The translations under genes were made by a program, and so were the position numbers. From NCBI GenBank assembly GCA_036272935.1, contig DATAXP010000143.1, forward strand, positions 1 to 64,000: a stretch of DNA of 64,000 bases, read 5' to 3'. The stretch is from DATAXP01 sp036272935. Lineage in GTDB: Bacteria; Planctomycetota; Planctomycetia; Pirellulales; PNKZ01. Below the pieces are notes generated by a model, which was not told the DNA's origin, did not search any database, and was given only the letters and a program-made list of their open reading frames with translations. Positions 29,553 through 37,199 of this stretch are shown here, piece by piece (within the stretch, counting starts at the first letter, position 1; each line of letters opens with the position of its first letter).

Positions 29553-30823
29553 GTACGTCCGCCACCGCCAAGCCGCTCGATGTCGACGCGCTGCGGGCCG
29601 ACTTTCCGATCCTGGCCACGCACATCCACGCCCGCGGCGACGACCCCGGTGTGCCGCTCGTCTACCTCGACAATGCCGCCACCACGCAGCGGCCTCGGCA
29701 AGTCATCCAGTCCGTGGTCGACGTTTACGAACGGCAATACGCAAACGTCCATCGCGGCATCCATTGGCTCAGCGATCAGACGACCGACCTGTACGAGCAA
29801 TCGCGCGCGAAGGTGCGGGCGTTCATCAACGCCCCGGCGCTCGAGCAGGTCATCTTCACGCATGGCACCACCGAGAGCGTCAACCTGGTGGCGCGAAGCT
29901 GGGGCGACGCGAACCTGCGGCCCGGCGACGAAGTGCTGCTCACCGAGATGGAGCATCACGCTAATCTCGTCCCCTGGCAGCAGGCGGCCGAGCGCACCGG
30001 CGCGGTGCTGCGCCACATTCCGATCACCGACGACGGCCGGCTCGACCAGGACACGCTGCCGCGCCTGCTCGGTGAGCGGACCAAGCTGGTCGCGGTGACG
30101 GCGGTGTCGAACGTGCTGGGGACGGTCAACCCGGTGGCGGAGATCATCGCCCAGGCACACGCCGTGGGGGCGGTGGTGCTCGTCGATGCCGCGCAGAGCG
30201 CTCCGCACCTGGCGACCGATGTTCAGGCATTGAATGCCGACTTCGTCGCCTTCAGCGGACATAAGATGCTCGGGCCGAGCGGCGTCGGCGTGCTGTGGGG
30301 GCGCGGGGAGCTGCTCGATGCGATGCCGCCCTTTTTGGGCGGCGGCAGCATGATCCGCCGCGTGTACCTCGATCGTTTTGAGCCGGCCGAGCTGCCGTCG
30401 AAATTCGAGGCCGGCACGCCGCCGATCGTCTCGGCCATCGGCCTGGGAGCAGCCATCGACTACCTGCAAGCGATCGGCCTGCCGGCGATCCACGAGCACG
30501 AACAGCTCTTGTGCCGCCGCGCTCACGCACTGCTGGCCGATTTGCCAGGCGTGCGGATGCTGGGGCCTGCGCCCGAGCACAAGTCGGGCATCGTCAGCTT
30601 CACGCTCGACCGCATTCACGCGCACGACATTGCCCAGGTGCTCGACCGTCATGGCGTGGCGATCCGTGCCGGCCACCACTGCGCCATGCCGCTGCACAAG
30701 CGGCTGGGAATCAACGCCAGCGCCCGGGCGAGCTTCTACTTTTACAACACGCTCGACGAAGTCGACCGTTTCGTCGCCGCCCTGGCCGATTGCCAGCGGG
30801 TCTTTTCGCGCCGGCGCACCTAG
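29549..30823 (+). CDS. sufS: Cysteine desulfurase SufS
   Basis: A 424-residue PLP enzyme releasing sulfur from cysteine for Fe-S assembly. The PLP lysine is Lys239 (SGHKMLGPSG) and the persulfide cysteine is Cys378 (AGHHCAMPLHKRLG); YLDNAATTQRP near the N-terminus and EMEHHANLVPWQ are also typical of group II desulfurases. It is translationally coupled to sufU. The last 11 codons (DCQRVFSRRRT) have a second, mostly synonymous copy 883 bases downstream, beyond a RAYT transposase. Confidence 0.95.
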   Translation: MSTSATAKPLDVDALRADFPILATHIHARGDDPGVPLVYLDNAATTQRPRQVIQSVVDVYERQYANVHRGIHWLSDQTTDLYEQSRAKVRAFINAPALEQVIFTHGTTESVNLVARSWGDANLRPGDEVLLTEMEHHANLVPWQQAAERTGAVLRHIPITDDGRLDQDTLPRLLGERTKLVAVTAVSNVLGTVNPVAEIIAQAHAVGAVVLVDAAQSAPHLATDVQALNADFVAFSGHKMLGPSGVGVLWGRGELLDAMPPFLGGGSMIRRVYLDRFEPAELPSKFEAGTPPIVSAIGLGAAIDYLQAIGLPAIHEHEQLLCRRAHALLADLPGVRMLGPAPEHKSGIVSFTLDRIHAHDIAQVLDRHGVAIRAGHHCAMPLHKRLGINASARASFYFYNTLDEVDRFVAALADCQRVFSRRRT

Positions 30824-30890
30824 GACAGCGACGGGCTCGTCGACTAGGGTGCCATGGCCACGCCGCGTGGCCATGCCGGTTCGAGGATCG
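30788..30890 (+). repeat. sufS 3' end + palindrome, copy A of a duplicated 103-bp block
   Basis: This block covers the last 12 codons of sufS and a following GGTGCCATGGCCACG hairpin. It aligns without gaps to 31671-31773 at roughly 84% identity (16 differences by hand count). The hairpin core is identical in both copies. Confidence 0.85.
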
Positions 30891-30903
30891 AATTCCCGGC
30901 TGT

Positions 30904-30960
30904 GACCGTGAGCATGGCACCCAGGTCGCCTTGGACGCGCAGGGTGCCATGCGCTCGGTC
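30904..30960. repeat. Inverted repeat with GGCACCC/GGGTGCC arms upstream of the RAYT gene
   Basis: GACCGTGAGCATGGCACCC (30904-30922) pairs with GGGTGCCATGCGCTCGGTC (30942-30960) with three mismatches. It belongs to the same GGTGCCA family as the neighbouring hairpins and lies just before the transposase start. Confidence 0.75.
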
Positions 30961-30992
30961 GCGTGGGCAGCGAGTGTTGGGTAGTTGCTGCC

Positions 30993-31568
30993 ATGGCGCC
31001 AACCCGTCGAAAACTTTGCCGCCGATACGATGTCGCTGGTGATGCGCACTGTCTAACTTTCTCGTGTTTCCGACGGCTCCCGTTGTTTGCCAAGCGGCGT
31101 TCTTGCCAATGGATGCTCGATGCGCTATGCCTCGGTCATGTCCGGGGCCAGTTTGACCTTTGGGCGTACTGCATCATGCCTGAACACGTGCATATTCTGC
31201 TGTTGCCACGGACCGACATCAAGATCTCGCAAGTGCTTACGACAATCAAACAGTCGGTATCGAAGCGAGCGATCATTTGGCTGCGGGAGAATCGCCCCGA
31301 GTTCCTTCCGCGAATTGAGGATCTTCAGCCCAACGGTCGGCGCGCACATCGCTTCTGGCAACGTGGTGGAGGTTACGACCGAAATCTCCGTAGCGTTTCG
31401 GGTATTCACGAGAAGGCTGCGTATATCCACCGCAACCCGGTGCGCCGCGGATTGGTCGCGACGCCGGAGGAATGGCCGTGGTCGAGTGCCCTGGCGTGGG
31501 CGACAGGGCGAGATGAACCGATCGCAATCGACCGCGGATCGTTTCCACCGCTCATTGTCGCGCGTTGA
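30993..31568 (+). CDS. REP-associated tyrosine transposase (RAYT, Y1_Tnp family)
   Basis: A 191-residue IS200-like transposase. The HUH motif is EHVHILLLP, preceded by LWAYCIMP, and the candidate catalytic tyrosine is in the AAYIHRNPVRRGLVATPEEW segment (quoted in part: YIHRNPVRRGL). ENRPEFLPRIE is in the usual position. RAYTs cut and move short REP palindromes and are single-copy, domesticated relatives of IS200/IS605. The start ATG at 30993 begins MAPTRRKLCRRYD; the open frame reaches 30963. It is surrounded by GGTGCCA palindromes, its likely substrates. No ends typical of a full insertion sequence were found. Confidence 0.88.
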   Translation: MAPTRRKLCRRYDVAGDAHCLTFSCFRRLPLFAKRRSCQWMLDALCLGHVRGQFDLWAYCIMPEHVHILLLPRTDIKISQVLTTIKQSVSKRAIIWLRENRPEFLPRIEDLQPNGRRAHRFWQRGGGYDRNLRSVSGIHEKAAYIHRNPVRRGLVATPEEWPWSSALAWATGRDEPIAIDRGSFPPLIVAR

Positions 31569-31572
31569 GCAG

Positions 31573-31653
31573 GGTACCTTGGCCACGGCGCGCGTGGCCA
31601 TGCTTGTTCAAGGTCAAGGCTCGCATGCCCACGGCAGCCGTGGGCATGGCACC
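31573..31653. repeat. Two GGTGCCA-family palindromes downstream of the RAYT gene
   Basis: TGGCCACG...CGTGGCCA (about 31580-31600) and GCATGCCCACGG...CCGTGGGCATG with GGCACC (31623-31653) are two hairpins of the same family as those at 30849, 30904 and 31731. They form a small cluster between the transposase and the second sufS-tail copy. Confidence 0.78.
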
Positions 31654-31670
31654 GCGGGAGGGGGCTCGCC

Positions 31671-31773
31671 GACTGTCAGCGCGTCCTTTCGCGTAAGCGC
31701 ACGTAGGGCATCGATCGGCTCGTCGATTAGGGTGCCATGGCCACGCCGCGTGGCCATGCTGGTTCGAAGCTCA
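31671..31773 (+). repeat. Vestigial second sufS 3' end + palindrome, copy B
   Basis: Reading in frame from 31671 gives DCQRVLSRKRT and a TAG stop, against DCQRVFSRRRT in sufS. Most base differences in this part are at third codon positions. No upstream part of sufS is attached. The block continues into a hairpin identical to that in copy A. It marks the right edge of the RAYT region. Confidence 0.8.
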
Positions 31774-31878
31774 CGCTGGCTTTGCCCAGCTTAACTTTTC
31801 CGGGGGAGCGGTTGGCACCATTTTGGCGCGCACATTGCTGCGTCCAGGGATGAACCCTTCTTGTAAAGGATGCACCCC

Positions 31879-32757
31879 ATGAGCGATTCGGCGACTTTAT
31901 CGGAAATCGTTGTAAGCGAGCCGATGCCGGCACTGGCGGTCCGCGCCTACGGAATGACCGACCCCGGTCGCAAGCGTCCGACGAACGAAGATCAGTTTCT
32001 GATCGCCGAGCTGACCAAGGCGATGCACGTGCAGCAGGCCAGCCTGCCGCAGCCGAAGACCCAGTTCGCCGAGGAGCGTGGCCACCTGTTCGTCGTGGCC
32101 GACGGCATGGGAGGCCGCGAGGCAGGCGAGCACGCCAGCGCGCTGGCGGTCGAGACCATCGAACGGTTCGCGCTCAACACGCTCAAATGGTTCTTCTTTC
32201 TCAAGGGGACCGAAGAGCAGAGCATCCTCGAAGAATTTCAGCATGCGCTGCAGCAGGCCGACGCGCGGGTGTGCCGCGAGGCGGCGGAGCATCCCGAGTG
32301 GTCGGGCATGGGGACCACGGTCACGATCGCCTATACGTTCGGTGCCCGGCTGTTCGTGGTGCACGTCGGCGATAGCCGCTGCTATCTGATGCGCGGCGGC
32401 GAAATGCACCGCATCACCCGCGACCACACGTTCGTGGAAGAGATGGTACGGCTGGGGCAACTGCAACCCAGCGAGGCGGCCAATCACCGCCTCCGCCATG
32501 TCATCACCAATGCCGTCGGTGGCGACACGAAGGGGGTGAAGGTCGAATGCCATCGTCTGGAACTGGAACCTGGCGACACGGTGCTGCTCTGTTCCGACGG
32601 CCTGACCGAAATGGTCGCCGACGAGCGTATCCAAGCCGTTCTGCAAGCGACGGCCGACCCGCGTGCCGCCTGCGAGTTACTTGTGGCCGAGGCCAACGAG
32701 CGAGGGGGCGCCGACAACATCACGGTCGTCACGGCCCACTTCGACGCGCTCGGTTAA
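31879..32757 (+). CDS. PP2C-family Ser/Thr phosphatase
   Basis: A 292-residue Mn/Mg-dependent phosphatase. Metal-site motifs are RPTNEDQFLI, FVVADGMGGREAGEHAS, SGMGTTVTIAY, VVHVGDSRCYLM, LLCSDGLTEMV and GGADNITVVTAHF, in family order. A loop insertion of about 20 residues follows the first motif. It should be cytosolic. It is the natural counterpart of the many Ser/Thr kinases of planctomycetes such as the one at 11967, though none is adjacent. ATG 31879 has AAGGA 8 bases upstream; an in-frame ATG at 31870 is less well placed. Confidence 0.94.
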   Translation: MSDSATLSEIVVSEPMPALAVRAYGMTDPGRKRPTNEDQFLIAELTKAMHVQQASLPQPKTQFAEERGHLFVVADGMGGREAGEHASALAVETIERFALNTLKWFFFLKGTEEQSILEEFQHALQQADARVCREAAEHPEWSGMGTTVTIAYTFGARLFVVHVGDSRCYLMRGGEMHRITRDHTFVEEMVRLGQLQPSEAANHRLRHVITNAVGGDTKGVKVECHRLELEPGDTVLLCSDGLTEMVADERIQAVLQATADPRAACELLVAEANERGGADNITVVTAHFDALG

Positions 32758-32776
32758 CCACATCCAGAGCTCCGCA

Positions 32777-34222
32777 TCAACCGCCGATGTAGCGGCTCAA
32801 CATTGCCAAGTTCTTAATGAACGTCGCGCTGCGAATGACGCGCGTTGTGTCGTCCTGCGAGCCGTGGTAGCGTAAGCGGCCTTCCTCGACCCAGGCACCA
32901 CGGACATCGAGGCCGGCGATCACCTCTCGAAGCTCACCGGGCTTCGGACGTTCCTTGTCTGCACGGCGTGCCGCACGCAGTTCGCTGAGGCCGGCCTGGT
33001 CGAGCTTGGCCAGCTTCGTGTAGCGCGCCGTCAACTTGGCGAGATGGTTGTCGACCTTGAACCCGTAATGCGTCGGCATGTCGCTGTCGTCGTACGTCAG
33101 CTCATAATCGCGCGTGAAGTACAGCGGCTTGTTCGTCTTCAACTCGTAGAACCGCGCAAACTGCTTGTCGGGCAGCAGTGATTGTTGCAGATACTCCAGC
33201 GCCCGGGGAATCGGTTCGAGGAACTTACGGTCGCCCGTTTCCTCGTACACTCGCAGCAAGGCTTCGATCGCCCCTTCCGATTCGCGCGACGTGATGGCCG
33301 GCGGCTCGAATTTGCGTGCCCAGCATGGGTGCATCTCGAAGTCGTACTGTTGAGCCCAGGCGGGCTGCGGCTCCGGCATCCGGGCTAGCAGCAAGAACTC
33401 GCCGCCGCAAGTTGCCGCCTGGCGATAACGCTCGTCGCCGTAAACCTCGGCGGCCAGGAACATGGTGGCAATCGTGTCGGCCATCGCATTGTCGTTGAGC
33501 GTGTAGAAAACCCAATAATCGCCACCAGGATATTTGCGCGACCACTCGGCCGGATCACTGGCCCGCAACTCGGGATGGTCGGTCGATGGTGCAGGTTCCT
33601 CGAACGCTTGCGGCCAGCCGCCGTTGGCGTGCTGCGCCTTGCAAACCGCATCGAGCGCGAGACGGACCGCCTCGTTCAACCGCGAGTCGCTCTGGCTGAG
33701 CACCTGGTCGAGCCGCATCAGGAATCGCAATGCCGATTGCGTTTTGTCGTCGTCGAAGCTCGACCAGTTGAAGCCGGGTTTCTTTTTGCGCGGCGGGTCG
33801 ACGCGGTAGTTGAACTTCGCACGCCGCTCGGGATCGAATTCCACGCGATCGTTCCAGCAACCGCTGCGCAACTGTCCTTGAAGCAGGCTCTCAGCGGCGG
33901 CCTTCGCGGCTTCGAGGCACGATTTCTCGCCGGTCAGCTTGTACGCCTCGACCAGTGCCATTCCGATAGCGGGCGTCCCGGGGGGCTGCACCCACACGGT
34001 ATCGCCATCGGTCTTGCCCTCTCCTTCGCTCTTTGCCAGATCGGCGCTGTACTGGTACACGTACCCGCCGTGCGTCGCGACCTTGCCGGCATAAAACCCC
34101 ACGGCGCGGCGCAGGGCTTCGCGTGCATCGTTTTGCAGCGCGTCGTCAGCTCCGAGCGCGCAGCGAAGCAGCGCGGCCGCGAAGAGGCACACGGACGCAA
34201 CAGGCACAACCCGGCGATTCAT
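32777..34222 (-). CDS. Secreted pectate lyase, PL10-like
   Basis: A 481-residue protein with a signal peptide (1-24, ending ALGA|DD). The alpha/alpha-toroid fold of the pectic acid lyase family (PL10) is indicated by GGYVYQYSADL, GTPAIGMALVEAY, FNWSSFDDDKTQSALRFLM, AQHANGGWPQAFEEP and GGDYWVFYTLNDNAMADTI (in parts). A C-terminal DVRGAWVEEGRL segment is also common in planctomycete members. It would cleave pectate-like acidic polysaccharides outside the cytosol. It is monocistronic and converges on the phosphatase gene 19 bases away. Confidence 0.87.
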   Translation of the reverse strand: MNRRVVPVASVCLFAAALLRCALGADDALQNDAREALRRAVGFYAGKVATHGGYVYQYSADLAKSEGEGKTDGDTVWVQPPGTPAIGMALVEAYKLTGEKSCLEAAKAAAESLLQGQLRSGCWNDRVEFDPERRAKFNYRVDPPRKKKPGFNWSSFDDDKTQSALRFLMRLDQVLSQSDSRLNEAVRLALDAVCKAQHANGGWPQAFEEPAPSTDHPELRASDPAEWSRKYPGGDYWVFYTLNDNAMADTIATMFLAAEVYGDERYRQAATCGGEFLLLARMPEPQPAWAQQYDFEMHPCWARKFEPPAITSRESEGAIEALLRVYEETGDRKFLEPIPRALEYLQQSLLPDKQFARFYELKTNKPLYFTRDYELTYDDSDMPTHYGFKVDNHLAKLTARYTKLAKLDQAGLSELRAARRADKERPKPGELREVIAGLDVRGAWVEEGRLRYHGSQDDTTRVIRSATFIKNLAMLSRYIGG

Positions 34223-34305
34223 GGCGAGTCCTTCGGCAGTCAGATCTGACAGGCTGTCAGCTCATAGATTAAACTAAGGTTTTGTCGACGTCTTTGGGGT
34301 TCTCG

Positions 34306-35751
34306 ATGCACGATTACGATCGGTACGACAACCCGCTGGTCGCCCGTTACGCCTCGCTGGCGATGACGGAGCTGTGGAGCCCGCGGAAAAAGTTTCGCAC
34401 CTGGCGGCAACTGTGGGTTGCGCTGGCCGAGGCGCAGGCCGAGCTGGGGTTGCCGATCACGCCCGAGCAGATCGAGCAAATGAGCGCCCACCTCGACACG
34501 GTCGACTTCACCGTGGCCGAGGCCTACGAGCGCCGGCTGCGGCACGACGTGATGGCGCATGTCCATGCGTTCGGCGACGATTGCCCCGCCGCGCGCGGCA
34601 TCATCCACCTGGGGGCGACAAGCTGCTATGTGACCGACAACACCGACCTGCTGCTGATGCGCGAAGGGCTTGAACTGCTGCGCGGACGGTTGGTGAGCGT
34701 GATCGACGCTCTGGCAGGGTTTGCCGAGCGGCAGCGAGCGCAGCCCTGCCTGGGATACACGCACTTGCAGCCGGCCCAGCCGACGACGCTCGGCAAGCGC
34801 GTCTGCCTGTGGATTTACGACCTGGTGCTCGACCTGGATGAACTGGAGACGCGGCTATCGCGGCTGCGGGCACGCGGCATCAAGGGCACCACCGGCACGC
34901 AGGCGAGTTTTCTCGAATTGTTCGGCGGCGACCACGCCAAGGTCCGCCGGCTCGACGAGATGGTGAGCGCCAGGCTCGGCTTTGCGGCCAGCTACGCCGT
35001 CACCGGGCAGACGTACTCCCGCAAGATCGACTCGCAGGTGCTCGGCGTCTTGTCGGGCATTGCCCAGAGCGCCGCAAAGGCGGCGACCGACCTGCGCCTG
35101 CTGCAAAGTTTCAAGGAAGTGGAAGAACCGTTCGAGACCGAGCAGATCGGTTCATCGGCGATGGCGTACAAGCGCAATCCGATGCGATCGGAACGGATTT
35201 GCGGGCTAGGGCGGTTCGTGACGAGCGTGGAATCGAGTGCCGCCGCGACCGCTTCGACCCAGTGGCTGGAGCGCACGTTGGACGACAGCGCGAACCGGCG
35301 GCTGACGCTGCCGCAGGCGTTCCTGGCGGTCGACGCGATTTTGCTGCTCTATCGCAACGTGGCCGAGGGGCTGGTCGCTTATCCGCGCGTGATGCACTCG
35401 CGGCTGATGGCGGAGTTGCCGTTCATGGCGACCGAGAACATTCTGATGGCTGCCGTTGCCCAGGGGGGCGATCGGCAATCGCTGCACGAGCGCATCCGCC
35501 GGCACAGCCAGGCGGCCGCCGCGGTAGTGAAGCTCGAAGGAGGCGAGAACGATTTGATCGAACGGCTGCGTGGCGACCCGGCGTTCGCGAAAGTCAATCT
35601 CGCCGCGGCGCTCGATCCGGCGCGTTACGTCGGCCGGGCTCCCGAGCAGGTTGACGAGTTCCTGGCCGAAGTGGTTGCGCCGATCCGCGCGCGGTACGAG
35701 CAGCACCTTGCCACCGATGCAGCCGGCAACGATGCCGAAGTGAAAGTGTAA
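34306..35751 (+). CDS. purB: Adenylosuccinate lyase
   Basis: A 481-residue enzyme of purine synthesis, releasing fumarate from SAICAR and adenylosuccinate. The fumarase-superfamily signature SSAMAYKRNPMRSERICGLG is present (about 284-303), along with VHAFGDDCPAARGIIHLGATS (in parts) and YTHLQPAQPTTLGKR. I start at ATG 34306 (MHDYDRYDNPL), the usual family start; a TTG at 34282 is in frame. Its stop is 5 bases from the convergent Fur-family gene with no terminator between. Confidence 0.94.
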   Translation: MHDYDRYDNPLVARYASLAMTELWSPRKKFRTWRQLWVALAEAQAELGLPITPEQIEQMSAHLDTVDFTVAEAYERRLRHDVMAHVHAFGDDCPAARGIIHLGATSCYVTDNTDLLLMREGLELLRGRLVSVIDALAGFAERQRAQPCLGYTHLQPAQPTTLGKRVCLWIYDLVLDLDELETRLSRLRARGIKGTTGTQASFLELFGGDHAKVRRLDEMVSARLGFAASYAVTGQTYSRKIDSQVLGVLSGIAQSAAKAATDLRLLQSFKEVEEPFETEQIGSSAMAYKRNPMRSERICGLGRFVTSVESSAAATASTQWLERTLDDSANRRLTLPQAFLAVDAILLLYRNVAEGLVAYPRVMHSRLMAELPFMATENILMAAVAQGGDRQSLHERIRRHSQAAAAVVKLEGGENDLIERLRGDPAFAKVNLAAALDPARYVGRAPEQVDEFLAEVVAPIRARYEQHLATDAAGNDAEVKV

Positions 35752-35756
35752 CGGCG

Positions 35757-36257
35757 CTAGATCAAATCCAGCCGCTGGGTGCGGCGCTTGGGGCGCGCGC
35801 AGTCGGCGCAGATGCCCTGGATGATCAGCCGGTGGCCGACGACGCGGAAGTTGTGCTCGCGGGCCACGGCGTCGCGGATCGCTTTCACTTCGTCGCTGCT
35901 GAACTCGATCAGCTTTTCGCAGCGCTGGCAGTAGAGATGGTCGTGCTGCGGATAGCCGTAGTCGTGCTCGTACACACTGCGGCCGCCGAGCGTCATTTGC
36001 CGCAGCAGGCCGGCATCGACTAGCTCGCTCAGCGTGCGGTACACCGTGGGCCGGCTGACCTCGCGATTGCCGAACTGCTTTTGCAGGTTGGCCAGCAGCT
36101 CGTCGGCGTCGAAATGGTCGTGCCGGGCAAAAACGTGCTCGACGATGATCCGCCGTTGCTTGGTGACCCGCTTGCCGCGGCTCTGCAAAAACTCTTCGAA
36201 CCGTTCGAGCGGCGTCAGGGCCACTTCGACCGTCTGCAACGAAAAATCTTGCGACAT
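35757..36257 (-). CDS. Fur-family metal/peroxide regulator
   Basis: A 166-residue DNA-binding repressor. The winged helix covers about 30-95 (RVTKQRRIIVEHVFARHDHFDADELL, in parts; VSRPTVYRTLSELVDAGLL). Metal ligands are in HDHLYCQRC (His-x-His plus CxxC) and GICADCARP (second CxxC), so a structural Zn(Cys)4 site is likely. Whether it senses iron, zinc or peroxide cannot be told. ATG 36257 begins MSQDFSLQ; a TTG at 36278 is in frame. Confidence 0.92.
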   Translation of the reverse strand: MSQDFSLQTVEVALTPLERFEEFLQSRGKRVTKQRRIIVEHVFARHDHFDADELLANLQKQFGNREVSRPTVYRTLSELVDAGLLRQMTLGGRSVYEHDYGYPQHDHLYCQRCEKLIEFSSDEVKAIRDAVAREHNFRVVGHRLIIQGICADCARPKRRTQRLDLI

Positions 36258-36369
36258 AACGTCCCGACGCTTCCGCAATGAGCAAAGGCCCCAGAAATGG
36301 GCCTCTCTATTCTAAGCCACGGGCGCGATTCGGGAACAGGGGCGGCGGGGCGCCGACCGCGTGAAACGC

Positions 36370-36393
36370 GGCGGCCAAGGCCGCCGGCTAAAC
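36370..36393. repeat. Short GGCGGCC palindrome with CGGCTAAAC end
   Basis: GGCGGCCAAGGCCGCC (36370-36385) is a perfect palindrome followed by GGCTAAAC, the end shared with the TTTAGCCG/CGGCTAAA family elsewhere in the window. It lies just after the stop of the FlgM-like gene. Confidence 0.6.
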
Positions 36394-36405
36394 GGACGCC
36401 GGCAC

Positions 36406-36681
36406 CTACGCGATCTCGTCGAGCAGCCGTTCCAGGGCGGCGTCGAGCTTCGCGGCGGTTTCGTAGTTGCCGCTGGCGATTTGCGCTCGGAGCTGATTCA
36501 CGCGGTCGCTGCGGATGTCGGGCATCTCGCCGATCTGCGTCAGAAATTGGGCCTCGGGCGAGATGTCGATTTGATCGCTCACATCGACACTGCGGATCGA
36601 GGCCGCGCCGGCCGGCTTGGCGGCGTGCGGAGCGAGTACCGACTGGGGACCGTGGACTAAAGCAGGGCCATAGATTTGCAT
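36406..36681 (-). CDS. FlgM-like anti-sigma-28 factor
   Basis: A 91-residue protein. The C-terminal half DQIDISPEAQFLTQIGEMPD, followed by IRSDRVNQLRAQIASGNYET and AAKLDAALERLLDEIA, is the FlgM/anti-sigma-28 domain. The N-terminal half is Ala/Pro-rich and probably unstructured. FlgM holds sigma-28 inactive until the flagellar hook is complete. No flagellar gene or sigma-28 gene is in this window, so its partner is elsewhere. The start ATG at 36681 follows a weak AAGGAA-type site. Confidence 0.85.
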   Translation of the reverse strand: MQIYGPALVHGPQSVLAPHAAKPAGAASIRSVDVSDQIDISPEAQFLTQIGEMPDIRSDRVNQLRAQIASGNYETAAKLDAALERLLDEIA

Positions 36682-37199
36682 TGCAAGTTCCTTTTTGTGT
36701 CGAGCCTACCCGCCATGGAAGATTCGTTCGGCGCCGCTTTCCATGTCGCTCGACTCGCGGGCCACTGCACCCCTGACCATCGGCCAAGGACTGCGGCCCA
36801 GATCAATCTTATCTTTGGTCGATCGCATACGCCATAAAGCCATGAATCGACAGTCGTAGCGGCTGTGCTGCGCGCCGGCCGAATCCGGCACAATGCACTC
36901 CATACGCTCTGTCGGTCGAACCGGTTCTTGCTAGCCCGCGACAAAAATCCGGCGGGATTATAGGACCGCCGCGCTAGCGTCACAAGACGAGCCGCAACCT
37001 CTTGAACGACTACCGCTTGCCGTGTGGTGTGGCCGGTCGGACGTTCTGGTAGAATTTGCCGGAACTTTCGATGCTGGCGCTGGTTTCATGAACCGGGGGA
37101 GATCAGCGGGCAAGGGCTAGCAGCGACCACGCTGGCAACGACTTCTCGCACTCTCCTAACGATTTCGCCGTTCGGCCCAAACCTCGGAGTACCGTCGCC
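36682..37199. other. Divergent intergenic region, no gene seen
   Basis: About 520 bases between the FlgM-like gene (minus) and the EF-hand gene (plus). Short frames exist but none has a family resemblance or ribosome site. TAGAAT near 37050 could be a -10 for the EF-hand gene, but no convincing -35 was found. Confidence 0.45.

Noticed and set aside
30849..31760. CRISPR array
   Set aside because: The repeated units are palindromes with irregular spacing and a transposase between them; there are no equal-length spacers and no cas genes.
30788..31773. Complete insertion sequence with terminal inverted repeats around the RAYT gene
   Set aside because: The flanking blocks are direct copies of a sufS tail, not inverted ends, and there is no target duplication I can define.
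36657..36983. Small minus-strand gene in the FlgM/EF-hand gap
   Set aside because: No ribosome site, no similarity, and composition like non-coding sequence; it overlaps the FlgM-like start.
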